Of a stretch of 26,163 nucleotides of DNA, positions 1 through 6,437 are shown one piece after another (the stretch's first letter is position 1; each line of letters begins with the position of its first letter). The stretch is from positions 1 to 26,163 of IMG/VR virus record IMGVR_UViG_3300047557_000247; one strand, 5' to 3'. Below the pieces are notes generated by a model. It was not told the origin of the DNA. It saw only the letters and a program-made list of their open reading frames with translations, and ran no database searches. The DNA comes from a virus. Both the position numbers and the translations under genes were made by a program.

Positions 1-70
1 AGCAGTCTCACCCTGTGGTGCCAAATTAGTATAAAATTCTAGGAAATCCATTGCAGTCCTTGTAGTTGGA

Positions 71-100
71 AAGCCGCCCTGCCAGGCGGCTTTTTTATTT
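71..100 (+). terminator. Rho-independent terminator reading rightward
   Basis: An 8-bp perfect stem (AAGCCGCC at 71-78 pairing with GGCGGCTT at 85-92) encloses a six-base loop and runs into a tract of six T residues, then A and three more T. On the plus strand this is a textbook intrinsic terminator, so it most likely ends a rightward transcript that enters from left of the window. Its T tract overlaps the stop codon of the leftward DNA polymerase gene. Read on the minus strand, the hairpin is followed by only three T residues, so it would be a weaker terminator for the polymerase operon. Bases 1-70 hold no gene that I can support. Confidence 0.8.
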
Positions 101-2062
101 GCCGTAACGATTCATCACTTCCACTTCAGCGGACAAAGGCAGTCCAGCCGCCCATTTAGGCGGCGTACACATCACTTGCTCTAGGGTATTGGGTGCATCG
201 GGGTCGGCGGTCTCCATTACGATCTCGTCATGTACGTGCAGCACTACGTCAGGAAGCTGGCGTAAGGCATGCCGTAGCAGATCGTTGGCGATCGCTTGCG
301 TTATGTTCTCACAAGCGAGACCCCGCCACAAGCGGGCGCGTGGCCATTCCTTCGCATCCGCTGCCGGCTTCCAGGCTGCCTTGACGTACGTGATCTCGTC
401 ACCCTCAAACTTAGCAAATGGATAGCACAAGACACGCCCCGACGGCAGCGCGTACCAGAGATGTTGACCGTCGTATAGGTACACGACGCGCCCAGCGGAA
501 AACTCCCGATTGGGGTTGCGTAGCGCCCGTGTGTAGGCGTCCTCAAGCTTGCCCCAGTAACGTACCGCCCAAGCGTTTGAGCGCCGCCAAGCGTCTACAA
601 TGCGGCGCGAATCGGACTCCGGCATGAAGACACCGTAATTGCGACCCATCGCTGAGAAGGCGCCGATCGACCCACCAAAACCTAACGACAGGATCGCGAC
701 CTTGCCGATCTGGCGCTGGTCTTTGTCGACCGCGTCCTCGGCCACGCGGTAGATGCCGGCGGCCTCACGCTTGTAGATGTCGCGGCCTTCGCGGAAGACT
801 TGCAGCACATCGTCGGCCTGTGGGTCATTGGACGCCCAGGCGGTGACGCGCGCCTCGACCGCCGACCAGTCGGCGACAACGAACTGCTTGCCGGGCGCGG
901 GTATCAGTGCGGGCCGGAGCATTCCTTTGAGAACATCCGTAACGCGTTTTCCAAATCTTGGGACGATGCTGTGGCCTCTGACCATAGCGTGCCTAACGTC
1001 ATCTGGCTCTGCTGCGCACTTGCGCGTGAAGTTGTGTACCTGCGCGCCATAGCTTGAAGCACGTCCTGTGGCAGAGCCTCCAGCGAAGACAAAAGCACCT
1101 CGTACTCGGTGATCGTCTTCGTCTGCCAGACTCGCAAGGCGGCTGAACTTCGCAACTGACGACGCCCAGAGGTCATCTGCGCATTGAATGACGTCCGCAA
1201 CAGTGGTCGGAATCTCATCGGGGTTTTCCTCGGCAAAAGCCAGTAAATTAGCGCGTACAGACTTGTCGATAGAATACTTCAAGTCGCCGTCCTTGTACGT
1301 CTCCATCATCTTCAAAGCCTGCGAGCCGACCCGCTCCATCACCCACGACTTCATCTTGGGGCTGCGTACCGACTTGATGGCACCTTCAGTCAAGTCGGCG
1401 ACCAGTGTCTCGATCTCTTCAAGCTCGACCGATGCGTAACGGATGGCGGCCTGCGCGAGTGGTAGGTCGAGCAGCACGCCACGGTCATTGATGCGCTCGT
1501 TCGTGTGATAGTCGGCCAGCTCCTCGTCTGAGAGTGGACGCATGGCCTTGGACACTGCGCGCATGGCTCTGACGTCCTGCTCGCAGTAGCGGATCATCTC
1601 GGCCATCAGCTCTGGCGAATTGTTAAACGACCCATCAGCGCGAGGGACGGAAAGTAATCGGATAAGCTGGCTTCCACGATGGTCTTTGCGCATAACACTG
1701 CTGATGGCGCGTCCGACGTCTTCGAGGCTGCCAGGTAAGCAGTTAGCACGCGCTTGTGCAGCGGTGCAATAGAATTGTTCAAGCGCAGGCTTTGGTACGC
1801 CAAAATCTTGGCATAGGACGTTCCAAAAGATCTGACGATCAAAACCGGCGTTATGAAACCGCAGTTGTTTACCAGCGCGAATGTGTTCTGATACTGATTC
1901 AGGGAATGGTTGATCTGGCGTCCACGTTTGTACATCGTCGTCTCCAAATGCGTAGGAAAAGCACAGAATGGATGTGCTTGCGTCTAAGCTATAGTTGTAC
2001 CCACCGCGCGACGGAAGGTCGCAGCGACTGCGGGTCTCAAAATCTGCAAACAGTATAGTCAT
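95..2062 (-). CDS. polA: DNA polymerase, family A, with 3'-5' exonuclease domain
   Basis: This is the phage replicative DNA polymerase (655 residues). The N-terminal proofreading exonuclease shows Exo I (D7, E9), Exo II (N71, D75) and Exo III (Y159, D163, YxxxD pattern). The polymerase domain shows motif A (D398, E403), motif B (R450, K454, F462-G463) and motif C (H611-D612-E613), so all catalytic residues are present. There is no 5'-3' exonuclease domain, as in T7-like and other phage PolA proteins. The residue equivalent to E. coli Phe762, four after the motif B lysine, is Leu458. The start is fixed by the exonuclease motif beginning at residue 5. It is the last gene of a leftward operon. 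Its ATG has only a distant Shine-Dalgarno-like AGGAG, 12 bases upstream, which lies inside an inverted repeat, so translation may be controlled or coupled. Confidence 0.96.
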   Translation of the reverse strand: MTILFADFETRSRCDLPSRGGYNYSLDASTSILCFSYAFGDDDVQTWTPDQPFPESVSEHIRAGKQLRFHNAGFDRQIFWNVLCQDFGVPKPALEQFYCTAAQARANCLPGSLEDVGRAISSVMRKDHRGSQLIRLLSVPRADGSFNNSPELMAEMIRYCEQDVRAMRAVSKAMRPLSDEELADYHTNERINDRGVLLDLPLAQAAIRYASVELEEIETLVADLTEGAIKSVRSPKMKSWVMERVGSQALKMMETYKDGDLKYSIDKSVRANLLAFAEENPDEIPTTVADVIQCADDLWASSVAKFSRLASLADEDDHRVRGAFVFAGGSATGRASSYGAQVHNFTRKCAAEPDDVRHAMVRGHSIVPRFGKRVTDVLKGMLRPALIPAPGKQFVVADWSAVEARVTAWASNDPQADDVLQVFREGRDIYKREAAGIYRVAEDAVDKDQRQIGKVAILSLGFGGSIGAFSAMGRNYGVFMPESDSRRIVDAWRRSNAWAVRYWGKLEDAYTRALRNPNREFSAGRVVYLYDGQHLWYALPSGRVLCYPFAKFEGDEITYVKAAWKPAADAKEWPRARLWRGLACENITQAIANDLLRHALRQLPDVVLHVHDEIVMETADPDAPNTLEQVMCTPPKWAAGLPLSAEVEVMNRYGK

Positions 2063-2178
2063 GGGTAGGGGTGGCTCCTGTCATCCGCCAGCATCAGGCC
2101 GAACCGACCAAGGAAAACCTGATGATTAAATGACAGGAGCCATAGAAAAGGTGGGGTACTCGCTGCGTCTGTGATCAA
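2059..2178 (-). CDS. Possible 39-codon leader ORF upstream of polA
   Basis: A minus-strand ORF starts with TTG at 2178, preceded by GGAGG at eight bases' spacing. It ends with a TGA that overlaps the polymerase ATG as ATGA, the same coupling geometry used by many gene pairs in this window. The 39-residue product (begins MITDAAST, ends RSHPYP) resembles nothing I know and has a hydrophobic middle (FLWLLSF). Its Shine-Dalgarno lies in the stem and loop of the small hairpin at 2179-2194, and its body contains both arms of the 2072-2142 inverted repeat. It may be a real small gene, a coupling leader, or chance. Codon composition alone cannot decide in 39 codons. Confidence 0.25.
   Translation of the reverse strand: MITDAASTPPFLWLLSFNHQVFLGRFGLMLADDRSHPYP
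2072..2142. repeat. Nested inverted repeat in the DNA polymerase leader
   Basis: A perfect 13-bp inverted repeat pairs 2072-2084 (TGGCTCCTGTCAT) with 2130-2142. Nested inside it is a perfect 7-bp pair, CATCAGG at 2092-2098 with CCTGATG at 2118-2124. In the leftward transcript the 3' arm holds the only AGGAG near the polymerase start, and the 5' arm holds its complement CUCCU, so folding would hide that site. It lies between the putative ssDNA-binding gene and polA. Possible roles are a translational operator, an attenuator or an origin-associated cruciform. The sequence does not choose between them. Confidence 0.6.
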
Positions 2179-2194
2179 TCGGGATTCCTCCCGA
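2179..2194 (-). promoter_or_regulatory. Small GNRA-loop hairpin after the ssDNA-binding-slot gene
   Basis: TCGGGA at 2179-2184 pairs with TCCCGA at 2189-2194 around a four-base loop that reads GGAA (a GNRA tetraloop) in the leftward transcript. No T tract follows, so it is not a standard terminator. Its sequence contains GGGAGG, which would serve as Shine-Dalgarno for the possible leader ORF starting at 2178. The rest of the gap at 2143-2239 shows nothing else I can name. Confidence 0.4.
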
Positions 2195-2239
2195 GGTTTC
2201 TCAACTTGTCACCACAGCATCCGCTTTCCCCCGTACTAC

Positions 2240-2881
2240 TTAGCCGCGACGGCGGCGGGCAGGTGCTGCTTCGGCTGCGGGTGCTTCTTCAGCTTCGGCT
2301 TCGTCTGCTTTGCCATCCATCGACACAAACTCGACGACCTCAAAGACCGGCGTGTAAATGCGACCATACGACTTGTGCGTGTAGTGGTCTTTTTTCAGAC
2401 GCACGACAGGCACGGGCTTGCTCTGATCCTTCTCGACCTGCTCGGCAATCGCAACAGCCAACGCCTGCACGGCCTTCTTACCGCCGACAGACGTCACTGT
2501 GTAGCGCGCCTCCATGCCCTTGTCTTCGCCAGAGACGCACTTCAAGGACATGCCGATCTGCGACTCCCAACCACGCTTGGCGTTGGGTGGCGCTGCTTCC
2601 ATCTCAGGCAGCGGCTCGGACACCGACACCATCTTCTCACCCAACACCTCACCATCACCCCAAGCGATAAAGCCGTGAATGAAACTGAACGGATTGACCG
2701 CCCAAGTCGAGTCTTCTTCGACGTCGGTCTGGTCAGCACCGAACACCCAGTGGCCGGTCTTGTCCATCTTGATGATGACAGAACCTGCTGGGCCTGCGAC
2801 GGTTTCAAGCGCGCGCAGTGCGGTTGAGAGGGTAGATACTGCTGGAAGGTTTGCACCTTTAAACGTGACCATATTGGACAT
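2240..2881 (-). CDS. Putative ssDNA-binding protein (by position), unknown family
   Basis: This 213-residue protein lies between a Cas4-like nuclease gene and DNA polymerase, the position usually held by a single-strand DNA-binding (DUF2815-type) protein in related phage operons. I do not recognise DUF2815 motifs in it, so the role is inferred from context. The first 180 residues look like a compact, mostly beta fold with alternating hydrophobic and charged stretches. The tail is low-complexity: Glu/Ala-rich, then Pro/Ala, ending in four arginines and a glycine. Classical bacterial SSB tails are acidic, so the basic end is unusual. The ATG has AGGAG eight bases upstream, and the gene starts 13 bases after the stop of the upstream nuclease gene, so the three genes probably share one transcript. 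Confidence 0.6.
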   Translation of the reverse strand: MSNMVTFKGANLPAVSTLSTALRALETVAGPAGSVIIKMDKTGHWVFGADQTDVEEDSTWAVNPFSFIHGFIAWGDGEVLGEKMVSVSEPLPEMEAAPPNAKRGWESQIGMSLKCVSGEDKGMEARYTVTSVGGKKAVQALAVAIAEQVEKDQSKPVPVVRLKKDHYTHKSYGRIYTPVFEVVEFVSMDGKADEAEAEEAPAAEAAPARRRRG

Positions 2882-2894
2882 TACTTTACTCCTA

Positions 2895-4013
2895 TTAAAG
2901 TTTAGAGAGGGCGGCAGTTAACTGCTTCCCGATTTGCAGAACCGCTGGCCTCGGATCAGACTCCGGCGCCAACGTACTCCCCGACGAGATCGATACGACC
3001 AAATCTGACGGGAAATCTAGTGTAGTCTTTTTCAAGACTTTTTCAAGCTGTGCGGGCGATTTAATTTTTGTCTCATAAGCGTCTTCTACGCCATTCGCGT
3101 CCACCCATGCTTCAACCCTTGCCTCGTCCACCCACTGACGTGTGCCACGCTTGGCGACCAGTTTGTAACCTGGCACGGCACGCTCGTTCTCAAGCATCTG
3201 GAACGCTAATGCGCGCAGCTCTTTAATGTAGTCCTCCAGCATGTCAGCCTGCTGAAGCTGATAGGCGATCTGCTCGGCAGGCAGTGCTGCGAGTTGTACC
3301 TTCAGCGCACGGTCAGCTGCGCCAGTCATGCGTGGGCAGATCGGTTTCGCAGTACACCAGCGGCAGTGGTCGCCTGTTGCAAAGGGTGCCTCTGGCCATG
3401 ACGAGAGACGCACAGCGTAGAGCAGTTCCTGCTCGAACTGCTTCACACGCTCCGGTGTGGTGACCCAGCGACGCATGGCCGGTGGTTGCACGATGATGCA
3501 CTCAATCTCTTCAGCACCTTCAAACACCCACTGACATGCGGGTGTTCTCATCGCTGCTGCTGCGTAAAATAAGAGCTGAGGGTTTTCCACAGCATCAACA
3601 AGTACGCCATCGCCAAATTTCCAATCAAGAACGATGGCGCGTTTACCTTTACGCCCAAGTAGGTCAGTGCTACCAAAGACACCAGGCAGAAAATCGCCAA
3701 AACCAACTCTGGTTTCAACCATGTACTCCATCTGCTTGTTCGGGTCGATCTCGTCGAGTGCCGCGAGAGCGGGAATAATTTTCTCATCAAGTAGCTCCGG
3801 TGTGAGTGTCTGATCTTTGTATTGGGCGCCCAAGCACTGCGCGGGCTTCTTGTCGAACTCCAAGAGTTCGGCAATGACGTTGTGCAGCAGAGTTCCGCGC
3901 GCTGCGTGTTCGGACTCGGCTTGTGGTGGCATCTGTTGCACCAGCTTGACCGACGCCGGGCAGTTGATGACGCGCTTGGCGGTGCTGCCGCCGACGATAC
4001 TGGAATGTGACAT
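2895..4013 (-). CDS. Cas4/RecB-like PD-(D/E)XK nuclease with Fe-S staple (DUF2800 type)
   Basis: This 372-residue protein is a predicted PD-(D/E)XK exonuclease. Visible motifs, in order, are an N-terminal Cys18, the conserved His44 of the RecB-family helix, acidic D117 (GSTD), the D130-x-K132 catalytic pair, Gln146 of the QhxxY-type motif (NPQLLFY), and C217-x2-C220-x5-C226. One N-terminal cysteine plus a three-cysteine cluster after the nuclease core is the iron-sulfur staple of the Cas4, AddB and Dna2 families. DUF2800 proteins commonly sit beside polA in phage replication modules, and their role is probably end-processing in recombination. It is the first gene of the leftward operon, driven by the promoter at 4047-4075. 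Its ATG has GGGAG at nine bases' spacing. Confidence 0.85.
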   Translation of the reverse strand: MSHSSIVGGSTAKRVINCPASVKLVQQMPPQAESEHAARGTLLHNVIAELLEFDKKPAQCLGAQYKDQTLTPELLDEKIIPALAALDEIDPNKQMEYMVETRVGFGDFLPGVFGSTDLLGRKGKRAIVLDWKFGDGVLVDAVENPQLLFYAAAAMRTPACQWVFEGAEEIECIIVQPPAMRRWVTTPERVKQFEQELLYAVRLSSWPEAPFATGDHCRWCTAKPICPRMTGAADRALKVQLAALPAEQIAYQLQQADMLEDYIKELRALAFQMLENERAVPGYKLVAKRGTRQWVDEARVEAWVDANGVEDAYETKIKSPAQLEKVLKKTTLDFPSDLVVSISSGSTLAPESDPRPAVLQIGKQLTAALSKL

Positions 4014-4046
4014 TGAACTGTACTCCCGTGTAGTGATTGAGCCTCG

Positions 4047-4075
4047 ACTGTAGACCCTAAAATAATCCTTGTCAA
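4047..4075 (-). promoter_or_regulatory. Sigma70-type promoter for the leftward replication operon
   Basis: On the minus strand a perfect -35 box TTGACA (4075 to 4070) is followed by a 17-bp spacer and a -10 box TACAGT (4052 to 4047, four of six consensus bases). Transcription would start near 4040 and give a leader of about 27 bases before the nuclease ATG at 4013, with room for the GGGAG ribosome site. Its -35 box overlaps that of the opposite promoter. Confidence 0.75.
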
Positions 4076-4087
4076 ATACTTTTTTAG
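4057..4087. promoter_or_regulatory. Candidate operator: inverted repeat centred on the shared -35 region
   Basis: CTAAAA at 4057-4062 and TTTTAG at 4082-4087 form an inverted repeat whose centre is base 4072. That is also the centre of the overlapping -35 boxes at 4069-4075. A protein dimer binding here would block both promoters at once. The arms are only six bases and AT-rich, so chance cannot be excluded. No repressor gene is visible in the window. Confidence 0.35.
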
Positions 4088-4097
4088 CCTTTATATT
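4069..4097 (+). promoter_or_regulatory. Sigma70-type promoter for the rightward early operon
   Basis: The -35 box TTGTCA (4069-4074, one mismatch to consensus) is separated by exactly 17 bp from the -10 box TATATT (4092-4097, one mismatch). The expected transcription start, six or seven bases past the -10 box, falls at about 4104, which is the A of the first gene's ATG. The first gene also lacks an upstream Shine-Dalgarno site, so the mRNA may be leaderless. Confidence 0.75.
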
Positions 4098-4103
4098 TGC
4101 GCC

Positions 4104-4376
4104 ATGTTAGAAAAAGAAATCGAGAACTACTTTGTTTGGACAGTCGAGCGCTCTGGCGGCAAGACCTACAAGTTTAGGTCAGTCAACCAGCGTGGAGTGA
4201 GTGACCGCATTGCTTGTATGCCTGATGGATCAACGTGGTTTGTCGAATTGAAAACCAAAGGCGGTCGGCTGTCAGAGCTGCAAAAGATCTTCCGCAACGA
4301 CGTGTTGCGCTTAAAACAAAACTACGCCTGTTTATGGTCGAAGGAGATGATTGATGAGTGGATTAGGGAGAGATGA
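4104..4376 (+). CDS. VRR-NUC domain nuclease
   Basis: This 90-residue protein is a minimal VRR-NUC nuclease, a PD-(D/E)XK fold family often found beside SNF2-type helicases in phages. The active-site residues are visible: D34 in RGVSDR, then E48-L49-K50 and Q60. Almost the whole protein is the domain, which is the usual length for phage members. Family members are thought to cut branched or flap DNA during recombination or replication. No ribosome binding site precedes the ATG, and the promoter places the transcript start at or next to it. The 3' end overlaps the next gene by 23 bases, so the two are probably co-translated. Confidence 0.85.
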   Translation: MLEKEIENYFVWTVERSGGKTYKFRSVNQRGVSDRIACMPDGSTWFVELKTKGGRLSELQKIFRNDVLRLKQNYACLWSKEMIDEWIRER

Positions 4377-4689
4377 CATTATCCGCATGGCGAGCGAGGC
4401 AGGGCTTGTCCGCTTTGAAGGTGGCGAACTGGAGGCTTACGGTATCGCAAAAGCCTCGCATGATGACCACAGCCGCGCTTGCTGGAGTATCGCCAATGAA
4501 CAGCGTTTAACACGCTTTGCCGCCCTAGTCGCCGCAGCAGAACGCGAGGCGTGTGCGAAGTTATGCGACGCGCTTAAGAATCCGATTGACGACCCACTAG
4601 CGCCCGTAGGCCAATACGAGAGCGGCGGCTACATCACCGCCGAGTTTCTTGCTGCCGCTATCCGCGCCAGAGGTAATGATGCAGCTTAG
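4354..4689 (+). CDS. Conserved small phage protein, unknown function
   Basis: This 111-residue protein belongs to a type often seen in phages of proteobacteria, with an N-terminal segment of the form RDDIIRMASEAGL and a helical stretch FAALVAAAEREACAKLCDAL followed by an AAIRARG end. No function is known to me. I see no membrane segment and no catalytic motif; two cysteines lie in the helical part. The start is set by AAGGAG seven bases before the ATG at 4354, inside the end of the VRR-NUC gene. An in-frame TTG one codon earlier is less likely. Its end overlaps the helicase start. Confidence 0.7.
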   Translation: MSGLGRDDIIRMASEAGLVRFEGGELEAYGIAKASHDDHSRACWSIANEQRLTRFAALVAAAEREACAKLCDALKNPIDDPLAPVGQYESGGYITAEFLAAAIRARGNDAA

Positions 4690-6016
4690 ACCTTACCAAG
4701 ACGAAGCCGCCGACTTCCTGTACGAGCGTGACCGGGCGATGATCTTGGCGCCCGTGGGCGCAGGCAAGACGGCGATCACACTGACCGCCATGCAGGCGAT
4801 GGTGCAAGACGGCTACGCGTCGCGCTTCCTTGTGCTGGCACCCAAGCGCGTGTGTACGGACGTGTGGCCAATCGAGGTGCCTAAGTGGGCGCCAGAGTTA
4901 GATCACCGCGTGGCCGTGGGCGCGCCTAAAGATCGAGCGGCAGCACTGCGCTCGTTTGTGGCGATAGTGGTCACTAACTACGACAACATCCAGTGGTTGG
5001 CCGAACAGGATCTGTCTGACTTTGACGCCATTGTGTTCGACGAGCTGACCAAATTAAAGAACCCGTCCGGCACACGCTTCAAAGCACTGCACAAGGTGAT
5101 CGACCAGTTCAAGATCCGCTGGGGCCTGACGGGGTCATTTACCAGCAACGGTCTGGAAGACGTCTTCGGCCAGTGCAAGATCGTTGACGAGAAACTGTTA
5201 GGCCGTGCCAAGGGCGCGTTCTTGCAGCAATACTTTGTCTGCATGAACCGCGACTTCGGCGAGTGGCTGCCGCGCCCAGGCGCGCTGTCGTTGGTTATGG
5301 AAAAGATCAAGCCGGCCACGTTCGTGCTGGAGCCGGGCGTTTACAAAGACAAGCTGCCACCCTGCCACGTGGTCGAGCTGCGGTGCGAGCTAGATGACAG
5401 GAAGCCGTACGAGAAGATGAAAAAAGACTTTGTGGTGCAGTTTCCGACCGCTGAGATTCTGGCGGCTAACGCTGCCGCCGTTACATCAAAGTTGCAACAG
5501 ATGGCGTCGGGCTTTGTTTATGACAGCAGCCGCGTGGCGAGTGACGTGCCGGGTCAGTTCACCTCTAGCAAAACGGCGGTGTGGTTTAGCAGTCACAAGT
5601 TTGACCGATTGGACGACTTACTGGAGGAGAACCAGCATGCGAATACGCTTATCGTTTACCAGTTTCAGGAAGAGGTGGCAGAACTTCGTCGCCGCTATCC
5701 GAAGCTTGCCACCTTGGACGACGACCGAGCGATTGAGCGATGGAACGCCGGACAAATCGAACTTCTTGCCGTCCACCCTAAGTCAGCGGGACATGGACTT
5801 AATTTACAGCATGGGGGAAGCCACATGGTATTTCTGTCGCTGCCGTGGAGCCTGGAGCTGTACGAGCAAACGGTTGGACGGCTGCACCGTTCCGGGCAAC
5901 TGCATGACGTCTGGGTCTATATTTTACTCGCCGAAAAGACAGTTGACGAAAAGATCTGGGCAGCCCTGCACGACAAACGAGCAATTTCCGACATAGCAAT
6001 GGAGGCACTGAAATGA
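4679..6016 (+). CDS. SNF2-like DEAD/DEAH-box helicase
   Basis: This 445-residue superfamily 2 helicase or translocase is of the phage SNF2-like type. The N-terminus carries a Q-motif-like RPYQ (4-7) and Walker A GAGKT (27-31). Motif II reads DELT (in FDELTKLKNPSG) where DEAH or DEGH is usual. Near the C-terminus is motif VI, GRLHRSGQ, the hallmark QxxGRxxRxGQ of the SNF2 group. Both RecA-like lobes are present and the length is normal for phage members. It probably remodels or unwinds DNA with the neighbouring VRR-NUC nuclease. The ATG at 4679 is chosen for spacing from AGAGG; another ATG directly before it is possible. The stop overlaps the next start as ATGA. Confidence 0.9.
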   Translation: MQLRPYQDEAADFLYERDRAMILAPVGAGKTAITLTAMQAMVQDGYASRFLVLAPKRVCTDVWPIEVPKWAPELDHRVAVGAPKDRAAALRSFVAIVVTNYDNIQWLAEQDLSDFDAIVFDELTKLKNPSGTRFKALHKVIDQFKIRWGLTGSFTSNGLEDVFGQCKIVDEKLLGRAKGAFLQQYFVCMNRDFGEWLPRPGALSLVMEKIKPATFVLEPGVYKDKLPPCHVVELRCELDDRKPYEKMKKDFVVQFPTAEILAANAAAVTSKLQQMASGFVYDSSRVASDVPGQFTSSKTAVWFSSHKFDRLDDLLEENQHANTLIVYQFQEEVAELRRRYPKLATLDDDRAIERWNAGQIELLAVHPKSAGHGLNLQHGGSHMVFLSLPWSLELYEQTVGRLHRSGQLHDVWVYILLAEKTVDEKIWAALHDKRAISDIAMEALK

Positions 6017-6294
6017 GATACCTACTTTTATTATTGACGGCGTCGGCGATGGCCGCCGAGCCAGATCATCTGACTTACACCAACGACATCAGCGTGCGCA
6101 CGGTCTTGACACAGACCAAACCAAGCTGGTGTTTGGGTATGAGGATGGCGTTTGACATTGACGGGCTAGACCGTGCTTACTACGGCTGCTGGGTGCCCAT
6201 GCAAGGCTTTGCGCACATTGAGATGCTTGACGGCAGCCGGCGGGTGATCGCACTAGATAAATTTACCAAACCAAAACAGGAGGCAGCAAAATGA
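6013..6294 (+). CDS. Small predicted exported protein, unknown function
   Basis: This 93-residue protein has a short Sec signal peptide: R2, a leucine-rich core (LLLLLTA) and a probable cleavage site after A-M-A near residue 14. The mature part is about 78 residues with two cysteines, C40 and C59, that could form a disulfide in the periplasm. I recognise no family. An early-expressed exported phage protein could alter the cell envelope, for example superinfection exclusion, but that is only a guess. It starts inside the helicase stop (ATGA) and ends inside the next gene's start (ATGA). Confidence 0.7.
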   Translation: MRYLLLLLTASAMAAEPDHLTYTNDISVRTVLTQTKPSWCLGMRMAFDIDGLDRAYYGCWVPMQGFAHIEMLDGSRRVIALDKFTKPKQEAAK

Positions 6295-6437
6295 CGGACT
6301 TTACCAAATACGAAACACAACGTGAGATTCTGATCGACTACCTGCATGTCATGATCGCCCGTAGCGACTGGCATGGCGTCTCTGACGTCGCTAACGATCT
6401 GCGTGAGCTGGAGGCCGAACAACGTGAAAAGAATTGA
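6291..6437 (+). CDS. 48-residue hypothetical protein
   Basis: The ATG at 6291 is preceded by a near-perfect Shine-Dalgarno AGGAGG (6279-6284) at good spacing and overlaps the preceding stop as ATGA. The product starts MTDFTKYETQREILIDYL and ends LEAEQREKN. It is soluble, charged and probably all-helical; the HGVSDVANDLRELEAE segment looks like a short amphipathic helix. No function is known to me. The ribosome site and the coupled position argue that it is a real gene despite its size. Confidence 0.65.
   Translation: MTDFTKYETQREILIDYLHVMIARSDWHGVSDVANDLRELEAEQREKN

Noticed and set aside
1-70. Possible promoter or partial RNA gene at the left edge (TATAAAAT-like stretch)
   Set aside because: There is no matching -35 box at correct spacing and no tRNA-like fold. 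It probably is the 3' trailer of a gene outside the window.
2037-2084. A 15-codon ATG frame inside the polA leader repeat (minus strand)
   Set aside because: It is too short to judge, has no clear ribosome site, and overlaps the polymerase coding start out of frame. The 39-codon TTG frame is the better candidate.
2171-2827. A 218-codon open frame on the plus strand opposite the ssDNA-binding-slot gene
   Set aside because: It lies wholly antisense to a well-supported gene. The product is Arg/Leu/His-rich without a domain and starts without a ribosome site.
6373-6423. Longer start (ATG) for the coiled-coil gene
   Set aside because: It has no ribosome site and deep overlap with the previous gene. 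The GTG at 6424 with GGAGG is better.
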